A stretch of DNA of 64,000 bases, from NCBI GenBank assembly GCA_026260175.1, contig JAKCWW010001907.1, forward strand, positions 1 to 64,000. Direction: 5' to 3'. A program made the position numbers and the translations under genes. This document shows positions 1 to 14,000 of this stretch, piece after piece. Source of the DNA: Reticulitermes lucifugus. Its lineage: Eukaryota; Arthropoda; Insecta; Blattodea; Rhinotermitidae. Within the stretch, counting starts at the first letter, position 1; every line of letters starts with the position of its first letter. Below the pieces are notes generated by a model. The model did no database searches. It was not told the DNA's origin and saw nothing but the letters and a program-made list of their open reading frames with translations.

Positions 1-21
1 TTCCAAAATCCAGCTCTAGAC

Positions 22-105
22 CGCGAATCTAATCCGCACGCGAATCTAATCCGCGTCTGATTTCTTAGCCCTCTAAAACTGTAAAAAAGGTGCGGATTAG
101 ATTCG
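22..105. repeat. Short motif repeated twice directly and once inverted
   Basis: The 15-mer GCGAATCTAATCCGC occurs at 23-37 and again at 40-54, a 17-bp period. Its reverse complement GCGGATTAGATTCG lies at 92-105. This direct-plus-inverted arrangement around a 37-bp spacer looks like the end of a small inverted-repeat transposon cut by the window edge, but the element cannot be delimited. Confidence 0.5.
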
Positions 106-544
106 AGAATATACGGTAATCATTGCATAACAACTTGTTACCAAATTGAGCACATATAATACACATTCTACAACTTCATGCCAAAAAATCTATCTTCAAT
201 ATCAGACATACCCAAGTATCAATCAGTGCAAAGAAACCAGAAACAATTTCTTAATTTAGAGGTGACAAAACCTTTACAGATGCACAGCAGATCCAGCATT
301 TTAATATGAAGAGAACAAGCCATAAGATATTTACAGCACCTCAAACCACTAACAAATGGTTTACTGCAAGCATTTTATATCACATTACATTGCAGATTTT
401 TAACATTTATATTCAACAGAATGTGAATAAAATCGTTCTACACATCCATGCAGACTCTTGGAAGCTCTGAGCAGAGCATAAATATGGCAGCAACTGTGGG
501 CCACACAGAAGATTCTTATTAATCTCAACTATACATCACTCATG

Positions 545-906
545 ACAATTTCATTATTCATTTCCTAGTTCAGACTACAGCCATTTTAGATGGGAGATCA
601 CACGTGTCTTTAACAATAACTTTTAACCAGCCAGCCAGCCAACCAACCAACAAATAAATAAATAAATCACAGTTTTCCTACTGTGATGCAGAATTTCACT
701 ACTGAAATAACTTAAGAGGTTACAATTTCATTATTCATTTCCTAGTTCAGACTACAGTCATTTTAGATGGGAGATCACACGTATAAAACTTGGTCTTTAA
801 AAATAACTTTTAACCAGCCAGCCAACCAACCAACAAATAAATAAATAAATCACAGTTTTCTTACTGTGATGCAGATTTTCACTACTGAAATAACTTTCGA
901 GGTTAC
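545..906. repeat. Imperfect tandem duplication, about 177-bp period
   Basis: The block from ACAATTTCATTATTCATTTC at 545 recurs from 722. The copies share the CAGACTACAG(C/T)CATTTTAGA stretch, an (AACC)n/(AAAT)n run and a CACAGTTTT(C)CTACTGTGA-like segment. The second copy carries an 8- to 9-base insertion and several substitutions. It is non-coding and intronic. Confidence 0.85.
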
Positions 907-1232
907 AGTTGTCATTGGTATTTCGAATGTACAGTTAATTAAACAATCTCAGAACTAATACTGTATGGTGGCTGAATAATGCCCACCTAATAACCGGGTT
1001 TTTGGTTTGTGTAATTAAAATAATGAAATCAATTCTTATATCCAGCTATGCAAAAGTCTCTTACATCATTCACACACAATTCAACAGTATCTACAAGAGA
1101 GGACAACTAGTATAAACACACTCCCATCTATTTACACATTTTACCATCAACAGATGACTGAAAAGAAGTTACAGAGAAAAGCAAGTCTACCAATATAACT
1201 AAACCACCAAACAAAGAGTCTGAAGGACTTAC

Positions 1233-1330
1233 TCCAATGTTGGACACACTGCCACCAGTACTGCTGAACGTATGCGAGCGTGGTGCTAGTCCATAGCCTG
1301 GTTTTGGCACGTGGCGCAGGGCGCTAACAA
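1233..1330 (-). CDS. Unc-115: abLIM exon, duplicated 98-nt exon copy 2 (PKPGYG exon b)
   Basis: The acceptor is TTGGTTGTAG before 1330 and the donor is GTAAGT after 1233. Entered in phase 1, so that the G ending exon 10708-10824 completes GTT, it encodes 33 codons. These begin VVSALRHVPKPGYGLAP and end SVSNIG, leaving phase 0. Length, entry phase, exit phase and the VVSxLR--PKPGYGL core all match the exon at 2490-2587. I read the two as alternative versions of the same linker segment. PxPGYG is a known feature of the abLIM linker shortly before the headpiece. The next exon lies outside the window. Confidence 0.85.
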
Positions 1331-4238
1331 CTACAACCAACAACACAAGAACCCCCAACAGAGGGAAATAACACCAGACATGGGATCCCCAGTTACATGC
1401 TGCCTACCGTGACAGTAAAATTCATCAGCCGCATTAGTGAGTTTAATGTTTTGTGTATGAATGCCATTTGCCTGTTCTACGACTACCAACGAAGCAGGAA
1501 CAATTTGTTTCCTCAGCATACTGAGCCTGCACAGTTAGGAAGATATGAATGAAAACCATAATTATGTTATCCTTGTATGCAAATTAACCCCAGCTAAAAA
1601 GGTATAAATGGGACAGCACAATTTTGACATATGCAGCTTTACATTCATCACAGCTGGGACACCATCACCTTGGCAGCTTTGTCTTCTGATTCACCACAAC
1701 CAGGCACTGTGGCAGCAGAATTTTAGCACAAGTGGAAAGTTACTCCACTGGTTGGAAGCAAAATGACTGAATTTAATTTTTAATTTTTGAAACTTCACTG
1801 ACTTTTCAGAATAATAACTTCAAAGGTTGGAAGTAGAAAATAAGTTATAATACTCTTTTTGGTTCTCCAGGAATCTCAAACAAAGACTTACTCAATGGTA
1901 CAATACGGCTGTGTTGGACACTGTCCACTGTATGAGCTATATTCAATACACATGACACTTTGGAAGATAAATCGACTCCACATTCTGGCAGCTGGTTGTA
2001 ATTATAATGAGTGCCTCATTTCTCTTTTTCTTCCATGTCAACTCTAACTTTATGATCAACTAACAAGTTACTTAATGCTGCTGTATCCATTACAGAAAGC
2101 CTGCAACACTAGTAACAGAATGAGATTAACAATGCAGAAAAATGGAGGATAAATAAATAAATAAATTGGTAGAACCTACCCACTACCTCACATCAGTGTT
2201 GTCAACCACGAATCATACATTTTTCCAGTAGGGAACTTCTGACATTTTATAGTTAAAAAATTTCTAACATATAACAGACTCAGTGAAAGACAAGACAAAT
2301 ATGCTTCACATAACTAACATTAAATACTTCATATCACTGGCTGTATTTTACTGTCATGGGAAGACAATATCGCAGTACCTGTAAATCAAGTTTGTTATTG
2401 GCCACCACCCACGTAGGAGGAAAAATGAGGTAAGTGAGCAAAGAAACAAGGGCATCAGGAGGAAGGAAAGAAGGGCGAACGATACTCACAGCATAGCCCG
2501 CTGGGCCACCATTTCGTCCTGTTGTGGGCAAGGTGGAGGACTTGAGTCCATATCCGGGCTTTGGAGCAGCCCGCAGAGATGATACCACTACAAACAAACA
2601 CCGCACATCAACACAACATTTACTACCAACACCTCATGTTCGCTACTTGGGAAACACACGTGGTGGAGACTAAACATCGCCTTGCATTGATGTATCCACA
2701 GAAAACCACACTGCACACACAACAGCGTAGTAAAAACCCTTCATTCTTATAATACGTCAAGATTTTATTACAAATGTGGAATGTAGCTCAGAAGTTCACC
2801 GTGTTACTCTTTTTTAGGAAAATGATTCAGGAAAACCCTGTGCATTCAGAAATATTTTAAATACACTGCAGACATATCAAATTCCCAGCAGTGAAGACAG
2901 GCAATGGAAATTCCTATTTAAAGCTAGACAATTTTCATTTATTTTTGTGCAGTTTGTACAGATTAGGTAATTTGTAAATATGTAATTGATTTTTATAAAA
3001 TATTGCCACATTATAATACCCTTCCCTACATTTTAATTCAAAGATACTGCAGTTTTATGGGGTATACCTAGCACTGCATCAGTATTGCATAGTAATGACC
3101 GAGGGTCAGCACATCAGCAACATGGAACTGTTGTTAAGTCTAAGTTAAAATTTCTTGAATTAAGTCTGGTTGAAAACACAAACAAAAACCAATATCAAAA
3201 GAGGTAAAGGTAATGGTAAGGGTAAAGTTGTCCCTGTACACACCATGAATGCATACAGGCAGAATAGAGGTACAGCTCCACTCATTCTTAACCTCTGCAC
3301 TAGCTCAAATATACGATGATGTTTGTCTGGTTACAGTGTATAGTACCATCATCTAACAGAAGTGCTCCTAATGTTACAGTGAAAAATTTTAAAGGAATTT
3401 TGTGAATTGCATTTCGTAACATTTCTCACTCAGAAGATGCTTCTTGTGTAATAATAATAAATTTGACATCATTTACTTAAAATGAAGATCATCTCCCACC
3501 ATGCCCTTCTGTTTAAATATTTGTGAAGACCAGTCTTTCAATTCAACAATAATAATTTCATAGGAGGAAATGTGAGGCTCTACATAATCATAACAAATGC
3601 CATCTAAATACAATATATATTTCAATTTGTGCCATTTGAAAGAAAAAAAGCAAGAAGGGGAAAACCAGACCACAACAAAGGAGGGAAAATTGTAGAATTT
3701 AACTTCAGATGGCATGACACCTCATACTGTCCACTAATGCCTTTATAAATAAACACATCTACAAGTGGAAGTGTTAAAGGAGAAAGAAAGGGTTCTTCCA
3801 CAGTCCCAACAATGTGTTCAACTGCAGCTCAAATACTGTTCCCAGCTTCACATGTTACATTACTATACATGCAGTATGAAAGAAGTTGCAAGAGAAATGA
3901 CTTGACAAATTGTCTCTTCACTACTTACAGCTGAAGACATTTACTGTGTGGACCAACTTAATTTTGAAGGTTGTAAATGTCCGATAATTCATGCATTTCA
4001 CAAAAAAGTTATGAAGTGAATTTTCTGAAAATCATGTTGATGACTTAGCCCAATTTATTAAACACCATGAAAGCTTTGAGGCGATCCTCATTGCAGGCTT
4101 GACAATGAAGCTACACTTCAAATACAGATATTTCCCATGTAGCGAACAAATAACATACATGCAGAAAACTAATCTGTGTGCAAATCATGCAGAAATAAAC
4201 ATTAAATTCTAATTACTCATGCAACCCTTTCATAATAC

Positions 4239-4279
<41 letters not shown>

Positions 4280-7200
4280 ATTTAACACATACATCTTATT
4301 ATCATGCAACATCATACTACTTTTCAATATATGTTAAAAGGTAAACACTTACTAAGACAGTCTGCAAATCAGATGAGACAGGAAGCAGCAAACATCAAAA
4401 ACAATGACAGGGAGAAAACCATTTTACTCAAAGAGTGTTTTGTAACAAGGAGATCAGAAGATTGAAGGAAGACAACTGCAAAACACAAATCTTGTCTTCC
4501 TTCACGAATCAAATGCATATCTGGAATTCTTTCAGTAATTCAGGTCTCTTACTGAGCTGATCATAGTTTCGTTTCTCATTTCATTTTCATTCTCAGTTTT
4601 CATCTGCTGTGCAGAAGACTATGATGAATGATGTATTACTTACTGCATGTAAGTGGCACAGGAAAATATTGCCACCTCTAAATAACTGCTGAAGATCATA
4701 TTGATGACATACTTAAAACAATATCTTTTAACTACAGAAACATAGTGGCCATTTTAACTTTTGCACTATGCACAGATGCTGTTTCTTCTGATCCCTTCAA
4801 TACCCTTAAGTCTGGATTATCTAATGATTAAATTTCAGGACAAAATAAGGAATGTCCTGCATACTACCCTACAGCATTACACAGACTCTATAGGATTTCT
4901 TGCAGGTGTAAAGCTAAATTTAGATCCTGGGAAGTTATGATTAATGACACAAACCTGGTTACATCAATCAACTGTACACTTGTACACAGTCTAAATTTAA
5001 TACCTAATAAATGGAAATGCATATTAAATTAAAAACCAGTTATATACCTAAACGTTTACATTAACTTCTGATATTCATAAAACAGCCATTACAGTTAATA
5101 GTCGAGAATTTATTAGGAATTTTAGGTGGCGTCAGAACTTATAAATGTTGCTTCATAAATTACCAAACTACAATCAAGTTAACTTTAACATTCATGCAAC
5201 AGATAGATTGAAAAGAAATTAACCAAAGCCTCTACTACATATAATGCTAGCTAACAAGAGTCTGTAGAATGTGTCTGTCATGCAAAACATACATGGAATA
5301 CATAAATCTCCATCTTCTCACCTTGCAGGGTTGCTCTCAATGGCTCTATAAAATTCTTAGAGAAAAACACGTGGGTGGCCAATATAAAATGGGAAATTAA
5401 ATAAAAATATAACTGCAAAGCAACTAATTAATTGTGATGTAATACAGTCTACAGGTCACAAAACTTTCAGCAAGTAGATTAAATAAAGTCCTGGTCACAG
5501 GTAGTAATGCAGCAAAATTTATGAGTGTATAACAAATGATCATGCAAGGCAGCTTACCATATTTACTCCAAATAAAGACTAGATCAACTTAATAGTTCTT
5601 TTTATATCTTACAGTTATACTTTCCCTACCAGTCACCTTAAAACCAACAAACGTCTTTCCACTGAAAGTCATCCCCACATTTATTCCTTCAGTTTTTTAA
5701 AGATCCTGTCTTTGGGTCAGATACCATTTTGTTATGGTAATCAGTTTCATTAAAAATAATTTTATGCCAACGGTAATTCATCATTTTGGTTATACACGAC
5801 ATATGGCATGCTGGCAGAATATAAGCTGGTGTGGCATAATGTCATGTCCATGATGTCATTTGAACACATTTTAAGTGTGTTTCAGTCTAGTTAACTGAAC
5901 TAGACAACAATGTACAAGTATGTACCATAGTTTCAGAACTACCAGTGACAGAAGATCGACCCGCACACATATATGAATGTGTGTGTGTGCGGGTGCGCAC
6001 ATGCACGCGAGCCCACATACACACACCTGCTACCATCTTCTGACATCAGTGTGTTAGGGTCCATTAATGTGTTAAGCATGCCTACCTACTCCTTTTTCTT
6101 TTACTCGTGTTTTCCTCTGCACAATAAGTTCAGTACTGTCTAAAATTATGAGCCACTCCTATGAGGGACATTAGCAGCTGTAAGCACTCGTAGAAAAGTA
6201 TGCAATCACGCACACAAACCTAAACCAGAACAATGTATTTTTTTTATTTAAACCAAGTCCCATACTGCAACAACAACTCCCCTTGTAAGATACAAATTCC
6301 ACCTTTTTTTTGCAGCCTTCATTTCAGTAAACAAAATCACTGTCAATTAAATTTTGTCAGTGTTCAACCAACATCCTTAGCCACATGTCACCTGTTGCAC
6401 AGATATATTTCTTTTATACACTGAACTGTGCATGTATTATGCAGTGCTCATGTAGTTGTCTGATGAATTAGTAAGCAACAAGACTGGCCTACTTTAATAC
6501 ATGTAAGCCACACTGCTAAGTCTGGAAAAACAATTTGTATCAAGTGTCAGTAAATATAGTTAACTGCTGCCATTTAAATCAGTTATAACAGCCTACTGGG
6601 CAATGGTGTATTCAGTCTTTAACAGTCCTGAATAAGTGGAAACATAATGAATCAACTTGGATGCCAAAAGAATCTGAAACATGCCTGGAGACCACAACTA
6701 CAAAATACGTTCGAGACTTAACATTCATCAAACACCTACTTTTGAGTAAATCACATTTATTCCCAACCTCAATTCTCCTCCTCACAAATATATGTATCAC
6801 TATGGCTGTGTGTTCATTGCAGTAGCAACATATGCAGCCACATCTCAAACTCTAACAGAACTTTTTGATTGAAATTCAGCCCTATCAGTAAATGCAATGC
6901 ACAAAAATATACATTCTCTATCTTCTAACAGGATTACTTGGTTTCTGTACTTTGTCCACTGTCTAGTAGTCTGAACAGAATACAATTATCTGAAATCTAG
7001 TTACTGTGAGTAACTCTTTGTATCTTGTATCACATCCAATAGTGTACATACCTCCACACCCTTCACCCACAGGAGACATGATTAACAATGGCTCTTTCAG
7101 TCAGACATACCTGTGCAAGTACCTTCAAACCTCTTTACCAGAGGATGGAAAATGATTGTTTCCAAAATGTGTTTTGTTCGGAATACTAAACGATGGACAA

Positions 7201-10200
7201 AATCCAGAAACCCTAAGACAGAATGCCTGTGAGATGATTACTGTCTGACAGCTTTAACAATTTTGTCACTGACAAAGTGGAAACTCCAAGTCGCCTGACC
7301 ATCATCATCCTGACAAATTCTTCACTCCAGATGAGAATAAAGAGACTTGAACGCATGTGTAATCACAGTAATTTGCACAGGCACTACTTTATACAGAAAA
7401 TATGAGCAGATCATAGACCAGGGTTGTACTGTTAATACTGTGACTTGTACTGGTACCTGTGACCAACTCTTTCACATTATATTACTGTATTACAAGTTTT
7501 ATAGAATGTTTTCATAAACACTTAAATTAAGTTTAAAGCAAACCTACTGTTCTTATCTTTGAAATTAGGTATTATTTAATGGCTGAAACACTGAACATTC
7601 ACTCACATATAGTGAAACTTGGATTTTACTTTCTGAATAGACCATTTAAAATAAATGTAAAATCAAGTAACTGAATTTATGTATTTACTGAAATGAAATA
7701 TGCTAAATGAATACTGCCATAACAACAATACATAAAGACGAATTCCCCATCACTATGTTACAAGGCTTGAACCGGTCATTAGAACAGGTTACAGGTGTCA
7801 CACAAAACAATTTTGTACAACTAATCTGTGATTGGTTCACTTCACTACTGCTGTCCGTTGGGAAATAAGTATACTAGGCAACAGCAGAGCACAAACAGAT
7901 GTTTCTACCAGGTGGAGATCACGTGCCAAGTTTGTGGGAGTGTGCAGCAAGTTGCTTCTGGGTGCACAGCTATGCTCTGCTGGTGTGAACTTGAAAGTCA
8001 CAAGTCTACACGATAACAGAGATAGGAAATCATACAAGAAATCTATTTATTTTCCTAATTTCTAACTGAAAGTACTTAAAGTGATGTTCAATTTTAATGT
8101 GTAATTGAAGAACTGAGTGGAAAGTACAATTCAGGAAAATTTAATGTGTTATGGAAGTTTTAGCGGTACTGATAAAATTGTGTACAGAAGGAAAACGTAG
8201 ATTCAGAGAACGTACAATCCAAGTTTCAATACGTAACTAATCAGTGTAACTGAAGTGTCATCCATACCCATCATGAAGAAGGAATGTGTACCAGTGTTCC
8301 GAATATGACACCAGTTTCAAGTAGTGCCTTCACTTACAAAACATATAAAAGCAAATACAGATGTGTTCTTCAATTACGGATTTTTTATACTGTTACCATA
8401 AACAGCAAAAGGACAAAATCAGGAACTTAAATTTAGGCATGTTCACTATTTCATCAACATGTCCTATCACACAAAATACATTCTAAACTGCAACCACGTG
8501 CAATGTTACTAAATGCTTGTGACTTGCATTATCATGTGTCAAAAGTAAAGAAACAAACTATTCACCTCATTAAAGTGTTAAAAATTTTCCATGGAACACT
8601 TGATCTACTGTATATTTAATTACATGTTCTTAAATAGATACCTGACTGACTGATTAGGTAAACACATACAATTCTCTGGTCAATTGTTTTCATTAGGTGT
8701 GTATCAACTTTCACCAAACTCTATTCATGTGTGGTATTCAGATCTTTTATGATGCTGTTAAAGTAAACTGAGGTTATGCAACTGTTTTGAAGCAGCATGG
8801 TTGTTGGACAGTACAGATGGATACAGGCAATTAGATATAACAAAATTAGTGTATATATATATCTTTTCCTTCATTCTGAAATGTAAGGAACAGCAAAGGA
8901 AACTCAAATTATGAGCTGCCATACACTGACGGATATGGTCCACATTACACTTCGACATTATAAATAAATCCTTCACTAGGATTTTGTTAAACAATCTGAA
9001 CAAACAGCTGGTCTGAAAGTCAGAATACAGCCTGTGAAATGAAATGCTGCTCCACTTTAGCAAGAATCAAGTCATTCAACCCTTGTCTTTAAAGGTAACA
9101 CATATTTTCATTTCCATACAACACTTTCACCCTGGTAAATATCTTGTATCAGCAGCAGAGCACATCATGTGGTACAAGAGACTAACGAAAATGCAAGCCA
9201 CTGAGCTGTTTTGAGAACACAGCATACAGTACAGTTGTTCCCGATGTTCTTCTCGTATCTTACCTTCAGTTATTGCATTTTACATCACTGAATACTACAT
9301 CATTATGTTATCACATACAACCATATTTTCTTAAATACACCATGCCCCTGAACAGCCTATATATCCCAGTTTTCACAAAGTAACAAATACAAAATAAGTA
9401 TATATGAATTTCCTGAAGTATGTATGTCAAATGTAACTGCACGTAACACACGGTGCCTTGAAATTCAAACATGATATTCTTAGTTTATTTCCACTACAGC
9501 CTTGTAATGTCCAAGACTTATGTCCTGCAGCTGAACACACTTGTCTGGTCTAATACACAAACTGGTCCCCACCGCAACAACCTTCACCATCCAACTGCTT
9601 GTTGATACTGCACACCTAACTGCCACTTCTCACACATTTGTAAATCTTCTATTTCAGAAATGAACATGTCCTCTGTCAGCAGTAAGACTTCAAATTTATT
9701 CTTCTCCTAAATTATTTTTAGTTTTCCCTTATCCATGGAAGATCACAGACATATGCCTTTAGTACTCTATGTTTAGCAGAACCATGTAGGCTACATCACA
9801 GATTAAAATTCATTTCTACACTATAGACTACGGCTGCACATAAGAGCATAAAAAGAGAAAGTTGTGGAAGTTCAGATGTTGCTTGGAATGAGCAGTTTTG
9901 CAAACCTTGTACGAATCAGGTGCACCTCATTGCAAACCCAGTCATGTAAAAAATGTGCACCATTATCAATTTCATCATAATAAACCACATACCACCAATA
10001 ACTGCAAACCTAAATAAACTGCACACCATTACCAACCTTGTCATGAATAATCCACATACCCCAACTTTTGGCCACACTCCTCTATAAAAAGTACACAGAG
10101 TATTTGAGAAAATACAGTACTAGGAACATGAGAATCAGACTACAAAATTTTATTTGGCACAAAAAAAATCATCTCCTTAATGATTTACTCCCCGCCCCTT

Positions 10201-10977
10201 TGAATTCCCCCTTTTAAAAAGTATGCTTGGCATTAAGATTTACAGTGGTACTCAAATGAAATTCAAAATTACTTGTTTTTAAAACAACTTATCTTAGAAA
10301 AATTCCTGTTTATTGCAAATCTCATGTAAGATGCACCAGCCATCAAACTCAGTTCTGAACAAAGGAGAACAAGACTTTCACCACATCATTAACAGTGCGA
10401 CCCTGCTGTTTTGTAAGTCCTGTTAACATTTGATATGGAAAACAATATAGCATCCATCACCAGCTTTGAGAATAAGGTAGGTTTTTGTTGAAGGCTAATT
10501 ACAATACAAAGAAGAAGTGAAATTACATGTTTCTCCTGTAATTCTGAAATTCACTAAAAGTTTACTGAATTTCCTGCACACTGAAAATCTCATATTCAGG
10601 ACTACACAAACCCTAAATAATAATTACTTCTTAAGAACTAACCACATACCAGTAACTACTGACAGTCAAACACATTTCGATTATAAGCATGAACAGTAGC
10701 AACTCACCATTGTAACTTGGGATTGTCCCAACAGAGCGTCCAACTGAAGATCGATAACTAGAACTCCGATCCATCAGCTCTTCATCCTCCCATGGTCGCG
10801 GATGATCCACATTACGTGAAGGAGCTGAAGCAGTAACAGACAAGTCACGACTAAGACACCTGATCCTTATGCATGTGCATGTTCAGCTTCCCTCTATGAA
10901 GGCAACACATTCCAGTACCATTACGTGTTTAAATTGTTGGCAAATCACACTGCTTAATTTTATAGGGCGCGCGCACG

Positions 10978-11055
<78 letters not shown>

Positions 11056-14000
11056 GTATGGGGCATACATACATTATTTATTTGACACATTCAGCACATT
11101 TTAAATGTTTTCTGTGCATATGTCATTCTGTAATGTTACACAGTGTTTCCCAGATAAGAAGTTCCTCAATACAAAGATTTCCCATGTAAGAAGTTAAATT
11201 TTTGAAGTCCCACCAAAACTACCATCAGAAAAGGGGGAAGGGGGACAATGACGACGATGATGATGATGATGATTGCACTGCATTGTGGCAGTACATAAAA
11301 TAATTAACAAACTTCATATAGAAGAGCTGTTTATGAAACACTAGTACTTGCTAAGCTAGTCAAGACATTACCTGTCTTTTAAGGAACATTCCAGTTATAA
11401 CCACATTCAAAAGAGCACACCACTGGGTGCCTGAGACAGATGAATCACACCAACATCCTCAGATACTACTTCTTTACAAACCATTTTACTATTATCCTCC
11501 CACCTACACCTAGGACTCCCAAGCAGTCTCTCTCTTTCATCTGACTCAATCAGTGCATGAAATTCGTGTTTCTCCCACACATACTACACATTCTACCCAT
11601 CTCATTCTCCTCCATTTAATCACCCTTATACCTGGCAAAGAACAGACAGCATGAAACTTCTCATTATGTTGCTCTTTCTTATGTCCACATATTCTCCTCC
11701 ACATGATAGTAGACAAAATGTGCAAAAAACAGACTTAATTTACCTATACATTATTTAGAAACATAAAACAAGGAAATTAAGGCCAATATAGAAGAAGTAT
11801 GGCCCAAAGTAGCACAGAGAACATGCTTAAAATAAAACAAGAATGTTCATTCAACAATAAAGAATAAAGACTTTCCCAAACAACTATTTTGGGCTGTTCT
11901 CAATATACATAAAGCATGGGTACTTAGAAAAGTCACTGAAAAACTGAAAGGAGCAGAGAGGAAATTCTGGAGATTATGTCAAGTAACCAGAATAGATGCA
12001 ATCAGAATCCCAACATATTCAACCAGAAGATACTTAAGAGTTCAGAGACTAAAAGACTGCAACAGTATGGGCATGTCAGATACAGAAAAGATGGGGCAGG
12101 GGAAAAATATGTGGACACAGAGCAGTGATGGAGACGATAGGCATGAGGAGAAATGCAACATAGCAATAACAGAACATATCAAATTAATGTCACACTCTGA
12201 ACATCTAAAACAGTGCAACAACACTCTGAGCATTCTCTTCTACGCAAAGCTTTATTGTGATTAGTGTGTTCACATGACATGTTTCACATATGAGAAAGAA
12301 AAACTTCTACACAAGACCCTTCACAATGACAGCACCACATCCCAGAAGACTTAAGTCCTCATCACGACCAGGTGAGAAATCTCGCAAGATCCTTGTTTGA
12401 CTTACAGGCATTGATTGGAGACTCATAGCGGAGGCGGTAAGCAGGCTCACGTGCAGCAGATGGGGTTCTTGATGCATTGCGAGGATCAATATGTGCCAAC
12501 TTCCACTGTCGCAGCTTCTCACGTTCACGCACATTTTGTAGGAACACTTTCCCAATACCCGTTGAAATCTTACGCAGTTCCTCCTCTTCTTTCTGTTCAA
12601 TGGACACAGCATGTTAGATGCAGTTTTCAGCTTTTACAGCTGCACATAACATAAAACTTTTCAATGAATAACAAAAGGAACTCTATGACCTTAGTAGAGT
12701 TGGTAATATTTTCCTGAATACAGAAATATATTATGGCTCTAAACAGTCTACACACTTAAAGCCATTTTTCTGGGTGCTTTCAAACTGATACATGTATCTT
12801 TGTGTAGCCCTTCTCAGCTGATTTAATTTGCATCAATATTTTATTTGAGCATACAAAACTTAATAGTATTATTTCTGTTATACTACACGACAGTGTACAC
12901 GCAACTACATTATATGCTATTCAATGGCTAGATACAGCAGCATCAGGCATACAGGAGTGACAAGAGGTTAAGACTTTGCACTCAGAACAAAGGCTGTCAA
13001 AAGTGATCTGCTGTCTTACAATTCCTATTCTGAATGAGTCAGTTTTGTAACAAAGACACTGAACACACATAAATGAGCTAAACCTTGGTCACCTTAAGCT
13101 TTGTGTCTTCTATTTTGTCCACATCATTCTTCTTTTCCCTTCCATCCACCTCATCCTCTTCATCAGAGTCTGGGACACCTTTGTAGGTGTCTGACCACCT
13201 CCGCCGCCGTTCTGCAAACGAGTCACCATGCTCACTTCTACTGTCACAATATTCCAACATCAGACTGTTTCCTTACAAGACTATACTGACTAATGAAGAT
13301 ATGTAGCATCATTTGGGGCAGAATGATTGCTAATGATAGACTGGGAGAATTACTTAAGTTTAGATGGAAAAAGAAGGTTAAAGGGGGTCACAGAGGTAAT
13401 GCTATGCATATTCTCTGCCTATGCATTGAGAGAAATAGAATCTGTCACCTCCTGGTCTGATAACTTTTAACTGGGGCTAACTGGGCGCTAACCACCTCAG
13501 ACACTGGATTCAGGTCTTCAGGGTTATTACACTGAGAAGTAAAGTTACTGATTCCAAGTGATTTGAAGAATGTACATGCCCTTGTCCTCAACAGTGATGA
13601 GTCTTAAGTGTTCTAGGACCCCTCGCCCTTGAAAAAGAAGGCAGTATTCCTTAAAAATCTCAGGAATCATAAGCAGTCAGGGTGACAACCCAGAAGGCGC
13701 AAATCTTCAACGTCAATGCTGTGGAAACCTCAAATCTTGCACCACAAGCATTCAATGGATAGAAAAGCACAGCAAACAATTCAAACTCTGACTTGTTCTT
13801 TTAATGTAGCAAATCTTGACACAGTAACTACAATAAATGATGACTTAGCATCTAAGAAGCTAATACTAACACCTACATTCAGAATAACTTAGATTTTACA
13901 TTCCCTGAATCTGTTTTCCTTGATTGTCAACACATTTTTATTGGTCCCACCAAAACTTTCACAAGAAAAATTTTATCCTTTTAAAGCCTAGCTGTTACTT

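Larger units (their letters stand above)
1..1232. other. Non-coding stretch downstream of the last readable exon
   Basis: On the gene's strand this is intron sequence beyond the alternative exon at 1233-1330, whose donor is GTAAGT. I see no further exon and no villin headpiece motif here. It holds a short repeated motif near the edge (22-105) and a 177-bp tandem duplication (545-906). The rest is AT-rich and featureless to my eye. Confidence 0.6.
2588..10707 (-). other. Large abLIM intron (8120 bp)
   Basis: This AT-rich intron lies between the linker exon ending IPSYN and the duplicated exon pair. It contains a degraded SINE (about 3190-3310), an (ATT)n microsatellite (4240-4279) and one candidate 24-nt microexon (5322-5345). 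No other exon, RNA gene or intact transposon was recognised. Several strong-looking donors (for example at 9262) have no open, phase-compatible exon in front of them. Confidence 0.6.

Noticed and set aside
950-1012. Minus-strand AAACCAAAAACCCGGTTATT resembling the PKPGYG coding sequence
   Set aside because: In the frame giving KPGY it stops immediately (TAG), and flanking sequence does not match either 98-nt exon. Not a third copy on present evidence.
7828-8065. Overlapping ORFs on both strands in the large intron
   Set aside because: Three frames are open by chance in a slightly GC-richer patch. None resembles a protein family and there is no splice context. Possibly part of an unrecognised repeat.
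9262-9285. 24-nt segment before a strong GTAAGA donor, tested as a microexon
   Set aside because: All three phases contain stops (TGA or TAA), so it cannot be coding between its neighbours.
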